Source: Alligator mississippiensis
Lineage: Eukaryota > Chordata > Crocodylia > Alligatoridae
Direction: 5' to 3'
DNA: 64,000 nt
Assembly (NCBI RefSeq): GCF_030867095.1
Contig: NC_081824.1
Span: 149,015,433-149,079,432, forward strand
Below are positions 1 through 11,879 of the stretch, in pieces; positions within the stretch are counted from its first letter, which is position 1; every line of letters begins with the position of its first letter. Made by a program: the position numbers and the translations under genes. Below the pieces are notes generated by a model, which ran no database searches, had not been told where the DNA came from, and was given only the letters and a program-made list of their open reading frames with translations.

Positions 1-1050
1 GTGCCCCGAGCAGAGCACTTCATAATCAACTGGCCCAACTCTTCTAATTACCTCGAGTGGCCCTTGCCAGAAGGTTAGGAATTTGCTAGTAGCACTGGGT
101 AAAAGCACTAATATTTCCTGCCCAGCTCACAACTCCCACACCTGCACCCCCTTCTTGTAATGAGCCTTTTGTTTCTCTTGGGCCTGTCAGAGACCATTTC
201 TAGCCACTTTGGCTATCTGTAGCCTGTTTCTTAGTTCACACACGTAATCTGGAAGCTGAGGCCCTGTACGCTCATCTCTTTCCAATCCTTCTCATACCAT
301 ATCTAATAAACTTCAGGGGTGGTGTCAATATACTAGTTCAAATGGGGCAAATCCTAGAGAGGACTGAGAAGCTTACCTCATGTGGAACAGCAGGGGTACT
401 AGAAGGTCCCACTTACGGGGTTCCTCTTGGACACACCAGCATAGCATGTTTTTAAAGAGTGCTGTTGACCTGTTTCACTAGCCCACTCATTTGGGGGTGG
501 TCCATGGTTGTGCACAGGTGCTGGATTTTAAGCACCCTGCAAAGGCTATGCATGATGTGGGACACAAAGCTCAATTCCTGGTCAGTAATTATCTCTTTAG
601 GGATACCGACTCTTGATACCCACTTAAGGAGTTCTTCTGCAATGCAATGCCCCATAACAGTGTGCAGTGCCCCATAATGGGTTAGTGTGGGAGAACTATG
701 TGGCATAGTCGATTAGGACCAGTATGAATTGATGGCCCTCTGAACTTCTAGGTAGCTGTCCGACTACATCTAATGCAATCCGCGAAAAGGAATCCAACAC
801 CACCAGCATAGATTGTAGCGGGGCTCATGGGGGTTTCCTGAGACTGACCCAACAGAAGTTCTCTATCATCTCATATAAATGGGGCCACAAACACCACCAG
901 GCCAACCTGACTTCCATTTTCACCCACCCCAAGTGCCTCCCTGAAGGGTTCTCATGCACAATTTCAATAGGGGAGCTCAGCAGGGGTGGGGAATCAAGAG
1001 CTGAGGTACCTCTTGTCCTTCTTGCTTGGCTGTCTTAATCCTATAAAAGC
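1..1050 (-). mobile_element. Ty3/gypsy LTR-retrotransposon fossil, integrase part
   Basis: The minus strand encodes recognisable pieces of a Ty3/gypsy (Metaviridae-type) pol. A stretch at 452-706 carries the integrase core (region around VGIPKEIITDQ and the later DHPQ-type motif), and the sequence nearer position 1 resembles the integrase C-terminal domain. The right part of the interval is assigned by continuity only. The element runs off the left edge, so LTRs and the rest of gag-pol cannot be seen here. It is broken in several places and looks old and inactive. Confidence 0.75.
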
Positions 1051-1650
1051 AGGCCCTTTCTAAGTTTGTACTGGGGTAGTGTCACACACTGTTTGGGAAG
1101 GTTACCTGTTCATCTTGCTTAGCCAGCTCTGTCTGGATAATGTCTTCGAATGTTGGTCACGCTTTCACTTGCCTTAAGCTTGCTGTGGGAATGCCCACTC
1201 CTCTAGCTACACTCAGAGCAGATTGGATGACATGGCAGGAGGAGTACATGAACATTGTAAAAAAAGGGGTGTTCTTTTACTTGTTTAGATAACCTCAAAG
1301 TTAAAATACCAGTGAAGGCGAGATAGCTGAGGCTTAACTCAAGTTAGCAGCTCAATTTCAATGCTAGGCTTCTTCAATAGTTTTTGAATGCAACTACTAA
1401 GTCAAGGTAAAATTTAGGTGAATTGCCATTTAAAAATATGGATTAACCAATCAGAATTAGGAACACTCTTCCCGTCCCCTCATCCCCTCTTGAATGGACA
1501 TATCCTAAGGAAACACAAGTCCTATGTTAATGCAATAGCTCCTTGTTCTTGCTACGTGTCTAGAGTACTTAACTTTACAACCATAAGCGGTATTCTTCAG
1601 CCGCTGGGCTGCACCATGCTCTGCCTGTCCTCCTGTACCAGGGTCACCCC

Positions 1651-1846
1651 AGCTGGGCTGCACTGTGCTGTGGTGCAGGCAGCTGGTGTCAGCTGCTCCC
1701 AGGGCTGCTCCAGCATGGGCTGAGGCGAGTGCAGACAAGTGGAACCCCAGGCAGCACAGGGCGCAGCACTCACCCTAGCCCTAGCTGGAGCAGCCCCAGG
1801 AGCAGCCAACACCAGCTGCCTGTACCAGAGCATGGCGCAGCCCAGT
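1651..1846. repeat. GC-rich inverted repeat, ~64-bp arms
   Basis: The arm at 1651-1714 (ctgggctgcactgtgctg...) is the imperfect reverse complement of 1784-1846, with about 70 bp between them. A related third piece lies at 1598-1623. The block is rich in CAGC/GCTG motifs and its open frames on both strands are a by-product of this composition, not genes. The family is not recognised; it may be a hairpin-forming MITE or local duplication. Confidence 0.6.
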
Positions 1847-2094
1847 AGCAGAGCTGAGTGGGGAGAGGTGGAGAACAGTGTAGGCCAGCGACTGCAGGCT
1901 GCTCGGCAGACGCAAGTGCTACTCTGTTCGCTCTGCTTTGCTGCCTTGTGCAGCCCCAGGAGCACCCTTTCCAAAGTCCCAGCTTCACTCCCCTCATCGC
2001 CATGGGAACCTATCCCTATCTGTTACATTGTAAAGTGGGTTCACTTTATGCACTGTTCTCTGGTTTTGTTTTTTTTAATGCTGTACATGCGTTC

Positions 2095-2129
2095 CCAAAC
2101 AACAACAACAACAACACCACCACCACCCC
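2095..2129. repeat. (AAC)n/(ACC)n microsatellite
   Basis: A run of AAC trinucleotides changes into ACC trinucleotides and then a CCCC run. Confidence 0.9.
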
Positions 2130-2159
2130 GAGGAAAACCTGTATTCTCTTACCTGCAAA

Positions 2160-3106
2160 TCAGATAATGTGGCCTTAAATTTAAAATTTCTGAAAGATTC
2201 CTTTATTATCTCATAGCTATAAGAATAGTTAACATAAATCTATTTTTATTCTGTTTAACCTCCCCTGCTTGAGTTCTTTGCATATATCAACAGTTTTATA
2301 AGCTTACACTGCAAAAATCCAACCTTATCAACAAAATTGTATAGAAATTTTACAACCAATATTAAAAAGAAACAAAGATACAACTAAATTGGATGTATAA
2401 GAAAAGGCTATGTTGCTTTGCAAAGACGCTATTGTCCAATGTCCACCAGAATGGAATACTAAAGTGACTGGGATAAAGGGAGTTTGAAGTTTAAGAGTGT
2501 TATGGTAACTCGTTTTAGGCCCAGTGAAAATAATCCTATATATTTCATATCACCAAGATTTGCCAAGGTTATTGAACTAAATTTTATACAAAACCAACAT
2601 TTTCATATACATTCTCTCCATAAGCCATCATAAAAAAAAAACCTGTTCAAACAATAAGAGATTTATACAAAACTGGATTCGGTAAACCTTCCTTATGTTA
2701 TACTGATCTATTTAATAGGATTCCTAATAACCAGAGATAATCATATTGGTTTTACTTCCTTGCTATTTATAAAACAGTTTAGGCTAAAGAAGCAGTTCGC
2801 TTGATTGATAAAAGGTCCTGAAACATGTAATTATCTCCTAGCCAATGCATGTCTAGAGTATCTAGCCCCCATTCATCAAGTTACTATGCTATATTCAGAT
2901 TTTTGTCTTGTGCTGTTTAATTAACCACTTTTAGAACAATAACTAATTTGAAATGGTCAAGTCTACTGTTAATTTTATAGTTATGTCAAATTATTACTAC
3001 AATGAGTGTAAGCTGAAAAAAATTTAAATTCCTTTATCCCTCTTGCTTCCCATGAATAAATTAAATTACTGTAATGCAGTCTGCCAGAGGCTACATTTGA
3101 AGACTA
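2160..3106. other. AT-rich intergenic stretch, nothing recognised
   Basis: No coding exon, RNA gene or clear repeat is visible here; the sequence is AT-rich and unique in this window. Confidence 0.5.
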
Positions 3107-6100
3107 TTGGGCTAGGGACAGCAGTTACACATAAACTGGTTTAAGCAATTGGAAACTGGTTTAAACCTGTAACAGAATACAAGTTCAGTGCACATAAACC
3201 ACTTTCAAAATGGCCAATCCCAGTTTAAGATAAACCTGGATAGATGTAGTATCAGACTTTATGGATTTAGGTAAAACCAGCTCATGGAACTTCTGTCCCA
3301 GATCCCCTTGTGATTCAAGTTAATTCACAGTCCCCCAGCATCCCAGGATCCTTTGCAGCACTGGGTTGTGCTGTCTGCTCCATCAGAGCAGGACTGTCAC
3401 AGAGCTGAAACAGTAAAGCCTCTACTTCCTACCTGTGCATGTCAGTCCTGTGGGATGTGGGGGTGGGGAAACAGATTCCCAGGCCCCACTAGCCCAAGTA
3501 CGCATGGGGGGAGCCCCCACCATGGGGGCTTTTTACCCCCCTCCACATCCCCATGAGCAGAGCTGAGATTGTCTCAGCCCTGCTCCCTCCCCAGCCCCAG
3601 CCTGTGAGAGGTGTGTGTGGGTGGGGATGCACTCCCCCAGCCAGGGTCTGCATGGCACAAGGGAGAAAGCCCCTGCTGGGTGGCTTTTCACACCCCTGCA
3701 GCCCAGCAAGCCAGGCTGGGATCCCCTCAGTCCCACCCCCATACCAGCTGCCCACTCACTGGTCTGCTGGAGGGGGGCAAAAAAGCCCCCCCAAACAGGG
3801 ACTTCCTCCCCCCCCCACCCTGCACCACTCAGACCCCAGTTGGGAAGGGCTGCTGCTAGGGTGGAGGGGGAAGGGTGCATTATCCCTTCACACATCTCTC
3901 AGTCAGGCCTGGGCTGCTGTTGTGCTAGGTTCAGCAGCCTTAGGCAGTGTCACCATGATGGGTAATGTGTGTAAGTGCCCCCAGGCTCCTGGCCTAAGTC
4001 ACTACAGGCTACTGCCTTGTACCCAGTTATGCCAAAAACAGGAGGTGCCTTGCTATTCAGGATTGTACCGGCCTAGCTTGGCGGCCTCCTTGCTCAAGCA
4101 TCAAAGTACGTCAACTGACCCGTCCAGAGGAAGTCTCCCTCAGCTCGCCTGCCACTCTTGATCTTTAGTAAGAGAGAGGTTCCTAGTATGGTACAGACAG
4201 CCTGTGAGCGTGCTCCTGATGCTGGTGCTTTTGGAGCTCCTTCTCTACACCATGTCCTGAGGACTGATGGTTGTTGATGTTCTTGCCTCTAGGTGGATAC
4301 AGTCAGATTTCCCTGGCCACCTTAGATTAGTGGGGTGTCAGACCCAGCAGCAACTCTGAAATTTTGGTAACTGCTTTTGAGAGTGTCTAAATACAGTTAG
4401 CTTTGCCTAGGCATTATACAGGCTTTTATAAATTAACACAGTCCATCAATAATCCACAGGAGTTCTCAAATTCATGGAGCTCTAGTTAATTCCTAGGCTC
4501 ACATGAATATATAAATAAAAAAAATAAATAAAGTACTCAATTCATTCATCATCTTAAACAAATCAGATTCAGTGTCAATTCATTGTGAATGCCCACCCAG
4601 CACCATTCCCCAATCAACTCTGGGATGTTTGGCCTTCCTGGCTTCAATTAATTTTCCCACTTGTGTCCAGTATTTGGGGCCCTACCCTTCCCTGGAGCAG
4701 GTACTCCCTATCCATATGGCCATGTGCTATGTATTTCAAATGAACCCTGATGGGTCTGTCCAGAAATAAACAACTTAAGAAAGTGCCTGCAACCTTGCAG
4801 TGCCCAGGTGTGGAGCTTGAACTGGTGCTGCTCTCACGTGCTTCCAATTTCAGCATCAGGGTGTTGAGGTCCAAGGAGTGTCTTCCTCTGTGCAGCCCTG
4901 GATCACCTGGTGGCTGGAGATCTCTCTGGGTCTCCAAACCGAGGAACTGGCACAGCTTCTTCCTGCTATCCTAGTTGAAGCATGCGATGCAGGTGTGCTC
5001 CTCTACTTGCCCTTGCTGGTTGGCTCCACTTGCCTTTTTCTATCTGGCGATGGACACGGACCTGGACTCACATACTTCGCACTTGTGACAGGGGACAAGC
5101 TTGGGGCCAGATCTCATGCCAGCCTGCCCACCTGTCTCTCTGGGGCAATCCACCCAGTCTCACCTGCCACAACTTTGCTGTTCACAAACTGGTGGTAAAT
5201 GCAGTAGACTGCCCATTACTGCCCCAATGCTAAGGGGCGCTAGCTGCAGCTCCAACCTCTCCTATACCACAGCCAATGCCTTGCAGATGGCATCCACATG
5301 ATGTTCTTAATCCACACCATGACTGGTGCTCCAGGGTCTCACAGGGACTCTCACCCCCCCAAAGCAGCAGGTCATTGTGCTCAACTACAGGTCTTACTTT
5401 TGACCCACACACAGCCTCCCAGAAGTGGAGGACTTACTGAGGTCAGGACTCATCCCTCACGCTCTGACTGAGCCCTCTACATAGCCTCTGGCCCAACTAC
5501 GGCCTCAGGCATCCATGGCCATGCCTTGGCTTCTTCCCCGCACATGGGGTTCTTACTATACCGCCTCTGGGGCCTCTGCACCTCGCACTACCCTGGGGTC
5601 TTCTCATCTTCATGATCAACTTACTCATGGGGCTGGCCCTTGCGTTGCCCTTCAGGCTTACTCCCTGTTCAGACCTACTCAACACACCCCTGGGACTGCC
5701 CTTCAGACCTGCTCCTTATTCAGCCCTACTCAGCCCCCCCGTGCACAGCCCTTCAGGCCTACTCCTGTTCAGCCCTACTCTGTGTGGGGCTGCATTACTA
5801 CTCTCCCCACACTACCTGCTCTGGGGTTTCCAGGATCTCACATCCCTGCTGGGCTCAGGTGGTACTCTGCTTGCCATGCCTGGCCCCACTACTCCCATTC
5901 CCTGGGGTCTTACACCCCACTCATGGCCTCAGGTGGCTGCAGCCATGCCTGGCCCCACTACTGCCTCCAAAGCCCACCCAAAGAAGGGGACTGGGTTTAA
6001 GGCACCCCACCTCACCTTTCACTAGGGAGGTAACTGGCCTGGCATTTCCTGGGGGCTCCCACACCACTAGGAGCCCCACCAGGCCATCCTTCCCCAGTAA

Positions 6101-6634
6101 GGTACAGTTTTAGGTCATGCCCAGGACCAAGGGTCTCTAGCTTCTAGATGCTCCATGCAGCTCAGCCAGGCAATAGCTCTGCCTGGCTGCCAACAGCAAA
6201 CTGCTGTGTTTATATAGGCAGCCAGTGTTCTAAAGTGGCTGCCGCAATCAAGCACCTGCTGGCTGCCTGATTCAGCCCTTAAAGTGGCAGTCACTGCAAG
6301 TGAGCTGCCACAGCACTCCCAAAGCCTCAACGAGCAGGCGCTTATAAATTGTGGCAACAGCGCCACTTGTTGCTCTGTCTCCACTGACTCCACACCTGCA
6401 GGTAAGTGCCGGCCATTTCCCACCCTTACAGGGCATTCTGTTATGTCACTCTGGGATCCTGCCATGGTGAAGCTAGCATGTGCAGTATGCCACCCTGTGA
6501 TATGCCTGTTTTGGCCACCCAAACACTGAACATCAGCTCAGTTTGTTACCGGCTCAATCTGTACAGCTCAGAAAAGCCTTTGAAGATTGAATCAATTCTG
6601 CCTCGGGCTTTTTGAACCTCTGTACTTAGCCCTG
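3107..6634. mobile_element. Long TIR DNA transposon, non-coding (copy A)
   Basis: The left end (GGGCTAGGGACAGCAGTT at about 3109) and the reverse complement of the right end (GGGCTAAGTACAGAGGTT, ending near 6632) match as imperfect terminal inverted repeats. The first ~240 bp (3109-3350) and the last ~130 bp (about 6500-6632) both match the shorter copy at 22271-22752, which supports one element running between them. The interior is GC-rich, has no convincing transposase, and contains a minisatellite, so it may be composite. No clear target duplication is seen. The ends look hAT-like but the superfamily is not settled. Confidence 0.55.
5647..5790. repeat. ~50-bp minisatellite, three copies
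   Basis: Units begin with GCCCTTCAG at 5647, 5698 and 5748 and continue with a CTACTC / CCCTGTTCAG-like body. The copies are diverged. The open frames across them reflect the repeat, not a gene. Confidence 0.75.
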
Positions 6635-6639
6635 GTGAA

Positions 6640-7730
6640 AAACAACGTAGTCTACTTTCTTAATGACCATATGGTGCTCATTATTCAAGTACTCCAGCAA
6701 AAACTGCTTTGGCATTTGAATCACTTCCTGATGCAATTTAAGGTGTCAAAAGCTTTACATTGTTAGGTTCTAGTGTTCTGAAGAAGCACTGCAACAATTG
6801 CAAATAGTCCTAATAAGAGCATACCTAGAGGCTCATGATGAAATTTTGACAGGAGAATGGAAATGCTTGACTCTGGAATTCACATCCCAACTTGGTCTAA
6901 CGGAGCAAGAGTTTATTAACAATCAAATTGTAAACTATGTTCACTTTGGCCTTGTCTGCATTAGAAAGTGTTCAAAAAACAAAGGAATCTCCACCAGTGG
7001 AAGCACCAGTAAGAGTTCTAGGCTGAAATTCTGGTGCCATAGAAGCCAATTGCAGAAATAAATTAACTTCAGTGGGGCTGAGATTTCACACTTAGGTCAA
7101 CAAGTCTCTGGCAGCTTCTGGCCCAGCTTTGGCTTCCACCAGTGGTAAAGTCAATGAAGCTGAACCAGTAGTAACAGTAGTGGGAATGTTATCAAATAAT
7201 GCCAAGTGAATATACAGTGCAGGACAGACATTTCATCATCATGTAACTGATTGGAAATGCTAAACCAAACTGATATTTTAACAAGTGAGGGATAGGGGGG
7301 AGGTGGGCAGGGAATTAATAAAAGTAGTTTGGGCGTGCTCTTGGGGCAAAAGACCTTAGCAACAAGATGTTAAATTTAGCTTAATCTTGCTTTGCTAATA
7401 TAAACGAGCCCACAAGCTGAGGTATTTCTATAAGTAAAATGATAATATACAACAATTAATTTGTCTCCAGCAGCGGCTGCAGCTGGTCACCAACCCTTGG
7501 TTGGCACTTGCCAACCGCCCCCCCTTGACTTCAGTGACAGTTGGGCCAAGAGCTTTCTTCAGGCCATCAAACATAACTCACAGGTTTCCTGTGTCTGAGG
7601 CAAACTGTATCTCTTGATATAGGTCAGTCCAGTACTGGTTTGCGCAGCATCTAGCTGTTTTCTCTACCATTGCCCTGGCATGCTTCAGCTTAGCCTTGGA
7701 ACTTTCTGTTGGACTAGCCAATTGATCATC
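6640..7730. other. Intergenic, nothing recognised
   Basis: No exon or repeat with clear ends is visible. A small palindrome (CCAACCCTTGGTTGG, about 7491-7505) is the only structure I noted. Confidence 0.45.
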
Positions 7731-7732
7731 AA

Positions 7733-8200
7733 GAATGATGTGGGGGGGCAGCGGGCGGGGACTGAGCCCCAGGCCCCTCCCCCATCTGGGTCTGCTCCCC
7801 CTTCCCTACTGCTGCTTGGGGTCTGGGCCCGCTCCCCGCCTCCCCTCTGCAGTGGTGGGGGCGGAAGGGAGGAACAGGCCTGGGGAGGAGGCCCACTCTT
7901 CCTTCCTCAGCTGCTGCCGTGTCCGCATCAGACCAGGCCTGCTGTTCCCCTCTCTCCTGCCGTGGCAGGCCAGCTTTTCCCTTGCTCAGGCCCTCTCCCT
8001 CCTCCCTTGTGTTGGGCCTTGACCTGCTCCCCCCCCCCACCCCCCATGTTTGGCCCAGGCCTGCTTCCCTACTCAGCCCCCCTGCATTGGCCCGGGCCCA
8101 CTCCTCGCCCCATCACGTTACCTGCAGGGAGGGGGGAGGCCATCTGTGCTGGCCTTGTCCCCCCACTCCATCCCTTGTATCCCCATCATCATGGCGGCAG
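7733..8200. other. GC-rich patch with C runs
   Basis: This ~470-bp block is C-rich with several homopolymer C and G runs. Long open frames occur on both strands but show no domain or codon pattern and look like composition artefacts. It could be an old CpG island, or part of an unrecognised repeat that ends in the paired CCAAT motifs just downstream. Confidence 0.4.
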
Positions 8201-8230
8201 GCTGCCTTCTGTCAGAACACTTCTTTTCGC

Positions 8231-8259
8231 TCTGATTGGCTGTTTGTCAACCAATCAGA
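8231..8259. promoter_or_regulatory. Two CCAAT boxes in perfect inverted arrangement
   Basis: TCTGATTGG (8231-8239) and CCAATCAGA (8251-8259) are a perfect 9-bp inverted repeat with an 11-bp gap. Both are consensus NF-Y (CCAAT) sites. They follow the GC-rich patch, but no exon is visible downstream, so use as a promoter is only a possibility. Confidence 0.4.
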
Positions 8260-8299
8260 ATGCAGATAAAGCATTACAGACAGACAGGGAGATTTAGGC

Positions 8300-9515
8300 T
8301 TTTATTAGCCTAACATTTTGGTTGTTTCAGGTAGGCTGTGTTCTTGGCTTCAACAAGTGGTAGCATCTCTTCCAAGTGTGCCTCTTTGAAGAATAAAGGT
8401 TCGCATTATTTATTTATCCTATCTATTGCTTATTCCAAAAAACATTTTAGAACACTATGAATACACATGAAAATTGCCATAATATTTTTTTTTTTTGTCT
8501 GTAAAAAAAAAAAATCTGACAGAAAAAGAAGTGTTAAATCTGCTAGGAGTTTTCATACTTTCTGTAAAAAGTTATGGTTCTATCATTTTAATCTTTATTT
8601 AATTGGGTGTTCTTTGAAAATAACTTTAATTCCAAATCTGCTCGGTACTTGACCGAGTCTGCCATGGTGTGACTACCTGTCAGACTGTAATACTAGCATG
8701 AATCAGCCTTGTAAAAATTCCAAGATTGAAAGTTAGCTAATTTATCAGGAATTTATTTGTTCTTGTCTAGACATCTACACCTCAAGACCAAGTATATGCC
8801 CAAATTGTTCCTGCTACGCCAAGATCCATGTGTGGAATCTCATCCCCTTCACATAGGTACGGATTGGAGTGCCACTGCAGCACAGGCCACATCCTCCTCC
8901 CTTCAAGTACTATGAAGGCTCCCCGAGGTCCAGTATAAATGCAGAAGGGAAATGGGTAGTCTGGGCAGTCTCATCCAAGAGTGGAGAGGTACAATATCAC
9001 TTTCTTTTCTGGTCTGATAGAAGTACAAAAAATAATTAATCCAACCCTTGAACATCTTTATTCTGAGGATTGCCACAGGAACCCAGGGACCCTCCCGAGG
9101 GGGAGTGAGCGTAGCTGGTGCAGAGGCTCAGATTTTCCATGTAACACTGACCTCCTGTTTATCACACAGGATTAGTGAAGTTTGGGAAAAGCTTTCCTAG
9201 GGTGATGGTGCAGAGACAGGAATTCACATTGTTGAGAAATTAATTTCCTCCGGGTTTTAATCACCGTAAGGGTATATTCTGTTGTACTCAAGTTCTCCAA
9301 CACAGCATTTCATTGCAACATGGCTGAGACCTTAAATTACAGGACTTTCTATTGGTATAATATTCTTGTGAGGTTTTGCAACCCTACACACCAAGTTTCT
9401 TCCAGCTGTGTTTCTTGTTTGTATGTTTGCTTTGAGACTTTTTATGGGCCATCTATGGCCTTTAGAAGAACAATTGGTTTTTTAGGAGAGAAGAAAAATT
9501 CAGTTATCTGATACC
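8300..9515. other. Intergenic, poly-T/poly-A runs, otherwise nothing recognised
   Basis: Short T and A homopolymers occur near 8485-8515. No gene or bounded repeat is seen. Confidence 0.4.
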
Positions 9516-9517
9516 TT

Positions 9518-9836
9518 CCTAGATAAGGAATAGGCAGACAAGGTTTATTTGGGGTAAATCTAATATCTTTTATTAGACCAACTCAAATAGTTGGAAAAAT
9601 TTTTCTTTATAAGCTTTCAGGTATAAATACCCTTTGTCAGGCTGAGGAAGCTTCCTTGCTTAAGGCAGGGGCCTCAGCCTGATGAAGGGTATTTATACCA
9701 GAAAGCTTGCAAAGAAGAATTTTTCTAACTATTTGAGTTGGTCTAATAAAAGATATCAGATTTACCCAAAAAACCTTGTCTGCCTATGTCCTTAGACCAA
9801 CATGGCTACAACCTATGTACCCTAGATAAGGAATAG
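9518..9836. mobile_element. Penelope-like insertion, palindromic, with 16-bp target duplication
   Basis: The 16-mer CCTAGATAAGGAATAG stands at 9518-9533 and again, identical, at 9821-9836, flanking a 287-bp insert. The left arm (from 9534) is the reverse complement of the right arm (about 9668-9785); the pair forms an imperfect palindrome of ~115-bp arms. Only the right arm keeps the terminal tail (ttagaccaacatggctac). The right arm holds CTGATGA (9689-9695), a GGTA-TTTA-TACC hairpin and GAAA, the order of a hammerhead ribozyme core as known from Penelope-like elements. Family assignment is from this core and recalled similarity to reptile repeats. Confidence 0.7.
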
Positions 9837-10294
9837 CGTTTCATGAAAGAGTAAAGGTAACCTACCAATTGTAGGATTTGGGCTGCATGAGGACCAGTGA
9901 GTGTGAATAGAGATTTCTAATTTTCTGGTTAGCAGATTTTATTGGTTCATGTTGTGTCCTTGACTTTAGAGTGACTGAAACTTGTACTAGCAGTCACAGA
10001 ATTTCAAATACTCAAGCCTGCATGTATCCTATGTGGTTTGAACATTCAAACAGACTAGAAGTTTGTGCTGTTGAAAGAAGGTATTTTTGTTTTCTGCTTT
10101 TTTTCTTTTTTGCGTGTGTGTATGTAACGATACGGGCAACTAACACTCAGAAGCTTACTGGGGGTTTAATTTGCATTTGGAAATCTTCATAAGGGAAGAT
10201 GCAACAGGACCCTGTTACTATATTCTGTGAACTTTGACCATAGCTTAGCACTTGCTAGGAAATGTAGTCCCTTGAACATCTTTTTTATATGCTA

Positions 10295-10590
10295 CATAGG
10301 AACACAAGAATTGCCACACTGGGTCAGACCAAAGATCCATTTAGCCTAGTATCCTGTCTCCGACAGTGCAAATAGTGGATGCTTTAGAGGGGAGTATAAG
10401 GAACAGTGCAGAGTGATCGGCTCCCTGTTTTACCCACCTAGTCACCATGAGTATGTTACATTCCACTCCGTTGTGTTGAGTAGCCCCTGGCAGACCTATC
10501 CTCCATATATTTTGTCTAATCCCTTATTGACCCTAGTTACACTTTTGTCCTCCACAACATTGTATGGCAATGAGTTTCATTGGGTAGTTC
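10295..10590 (-). mobile_element. CR1 LINE 3' end
   Basis: Read on the minus strand this is a CR1-group 3' end; its hallmark here is the + strand text GCCACACTGGGTCAGACC followed by GTATCCTGTCTC. It is 5'-truncated, as usual for CR1. Confidence 0.75.
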
Positions 10591-11239
10591 CAGGCTATTT
10601 TTATTCATTCTATTTATTGCTGTTGGACATTATTTCTGTGATGCTGAACATTGCATTAATGGGATAATACTGCATTATCTTATTTGTCACCACAGTTATG
10701 ACACTTATAAAATGTAGCTTCATTTGATTTGGTACAAAACAATAAGTGCTTATCCTTCAGTATTGCCCAGCCTACATAAGAAATCATGAGTCAAGCTCAA
10801 AAAATCATGAGTTTAAAATCATAACATTTTAAAAAATATTAAGTTTAGGTTTAAAATCCTTTCGGACTCATGCTTTCAATCTATTCTCTCTAATGTTGGG
10901 GGGTGGAGTTTTTTTATTAGATGAAGCTTGAAATTCTCACATTTTAACATGATTCTAGGAGACAAGGATTTAGAAAGAAGAAAGAAACAGCAAAAACTAG
11001 CAGCGCTGGAAAGCTAGGGGACACTGGGAACTCTACTAAAGATGAGAAAGGATGGACTGTGTTGCTGTGTATCAGATATAGCCACTGCATCTCATAAAAA
11101 ATCACAGAGCATCTCATACAAAAATTATGGCTCCTTTTTATGACATCTAGCAAAGTGACAAAAATATACACTATAAACCTCCAGCAATACTACTGTGCAT
11201 GTTATGTAAGGCCATTCATCACTGCCCAAAGATGCCAAT

Positions 11240-11452
11240 AATCATTTCCATTTGGCTTGCGAGTCTTAGGCATACTCCCCATAGAGGTGGTACATTCATC
11301 CACCCTGACAATCTTCAGAATGTGTCTTGATGCCCTCCTTGCTGGTGTCATCTGATCTTGCCCAGGCAGTCTTTCTTGCCCAAGCGCAGGGGCACTGGAC
11401 CAGATAATCTTGTAAGGTCCCTTCTAGCTCCTAACATCTATGAAACTATGAT
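11240..11452 (+). mobile_element. CR1 LINE 3' end
   Basis: The end reads CTGGACCAGATAATCTTGTA then AGGTCCCTTCTAGCTC and a final ATCTATGAAACTATGA, the typical CR1 tail with its short terminal repeats. It is a 5'-truncated old copy. Confidence 0.8.
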
Positions 11453-11508
11453 AAAATAGTCAAATACTGCTTGTACTTAGTTCATGCATACAAAGTCTTG
11501 CCTTCAGC

Positions 11509-11690
11509 CAGAGGTTCCCAATTTTTTTTCTTATTGTGTACCCCCTTCCACATTTACCTTTTGCCTGTGTTCCTGTACCAGTACACGTTATATTTTAACC
11601 CAGTTAAATGCCAGTTATTATCATAATGACAATTAAATCTGCCATTACACAATTTCCTAGGGGTATGCATACCAGTTTGGTGAACCCTTG
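11509..11690. mobile_element. hAT MITE with 8-bp target duplication
   Basis: The element starts CAGAGGTTCCCAA and ends TTGGTGAACCCTTG; the ends are imperfect inverted repeats. The flanks are ccttcagc and tcttaagc (6 of 8 identical). It is non-coding, 182 bp. Confidence 0.65.
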
Positions 11691-11879
11691 TCTTAAGCAA
11701 AGAGATATATGGTGATAAAACCAGGAAAAAAAATAGTTTTGGTGAGCATTTAATGAGCCAGTTGTTTGGTGTTCCTTTTGTGACTGACTGAAAAGTTATT
11801 TTAAAGCCAAGGCTATATTTTAGGGGTAAAATATCATCATCCTAGTAATCATTGTCTCTTCGCACCAAGTAAGTTTGTG

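Noticed and set aside
3553-4161. 202-codon open frame
   Set aside because: GC-rich interior of the TIR element; no transposase or other domain, Pro/Ser/Cys-rich composition artefact.
7680-8297. 205-codon open frame in the GC-rich patch
   Set aside because: Low-complexity Pro/Gly-rich text with no similarity recognised and open frames on both strands.
9689-9715. Claim of an active hammerhead ribozyme
   Set aside because: The CTGATGA, stem and GAAA parts are present, but I could not pair stem III or stem I convincingly by eye.
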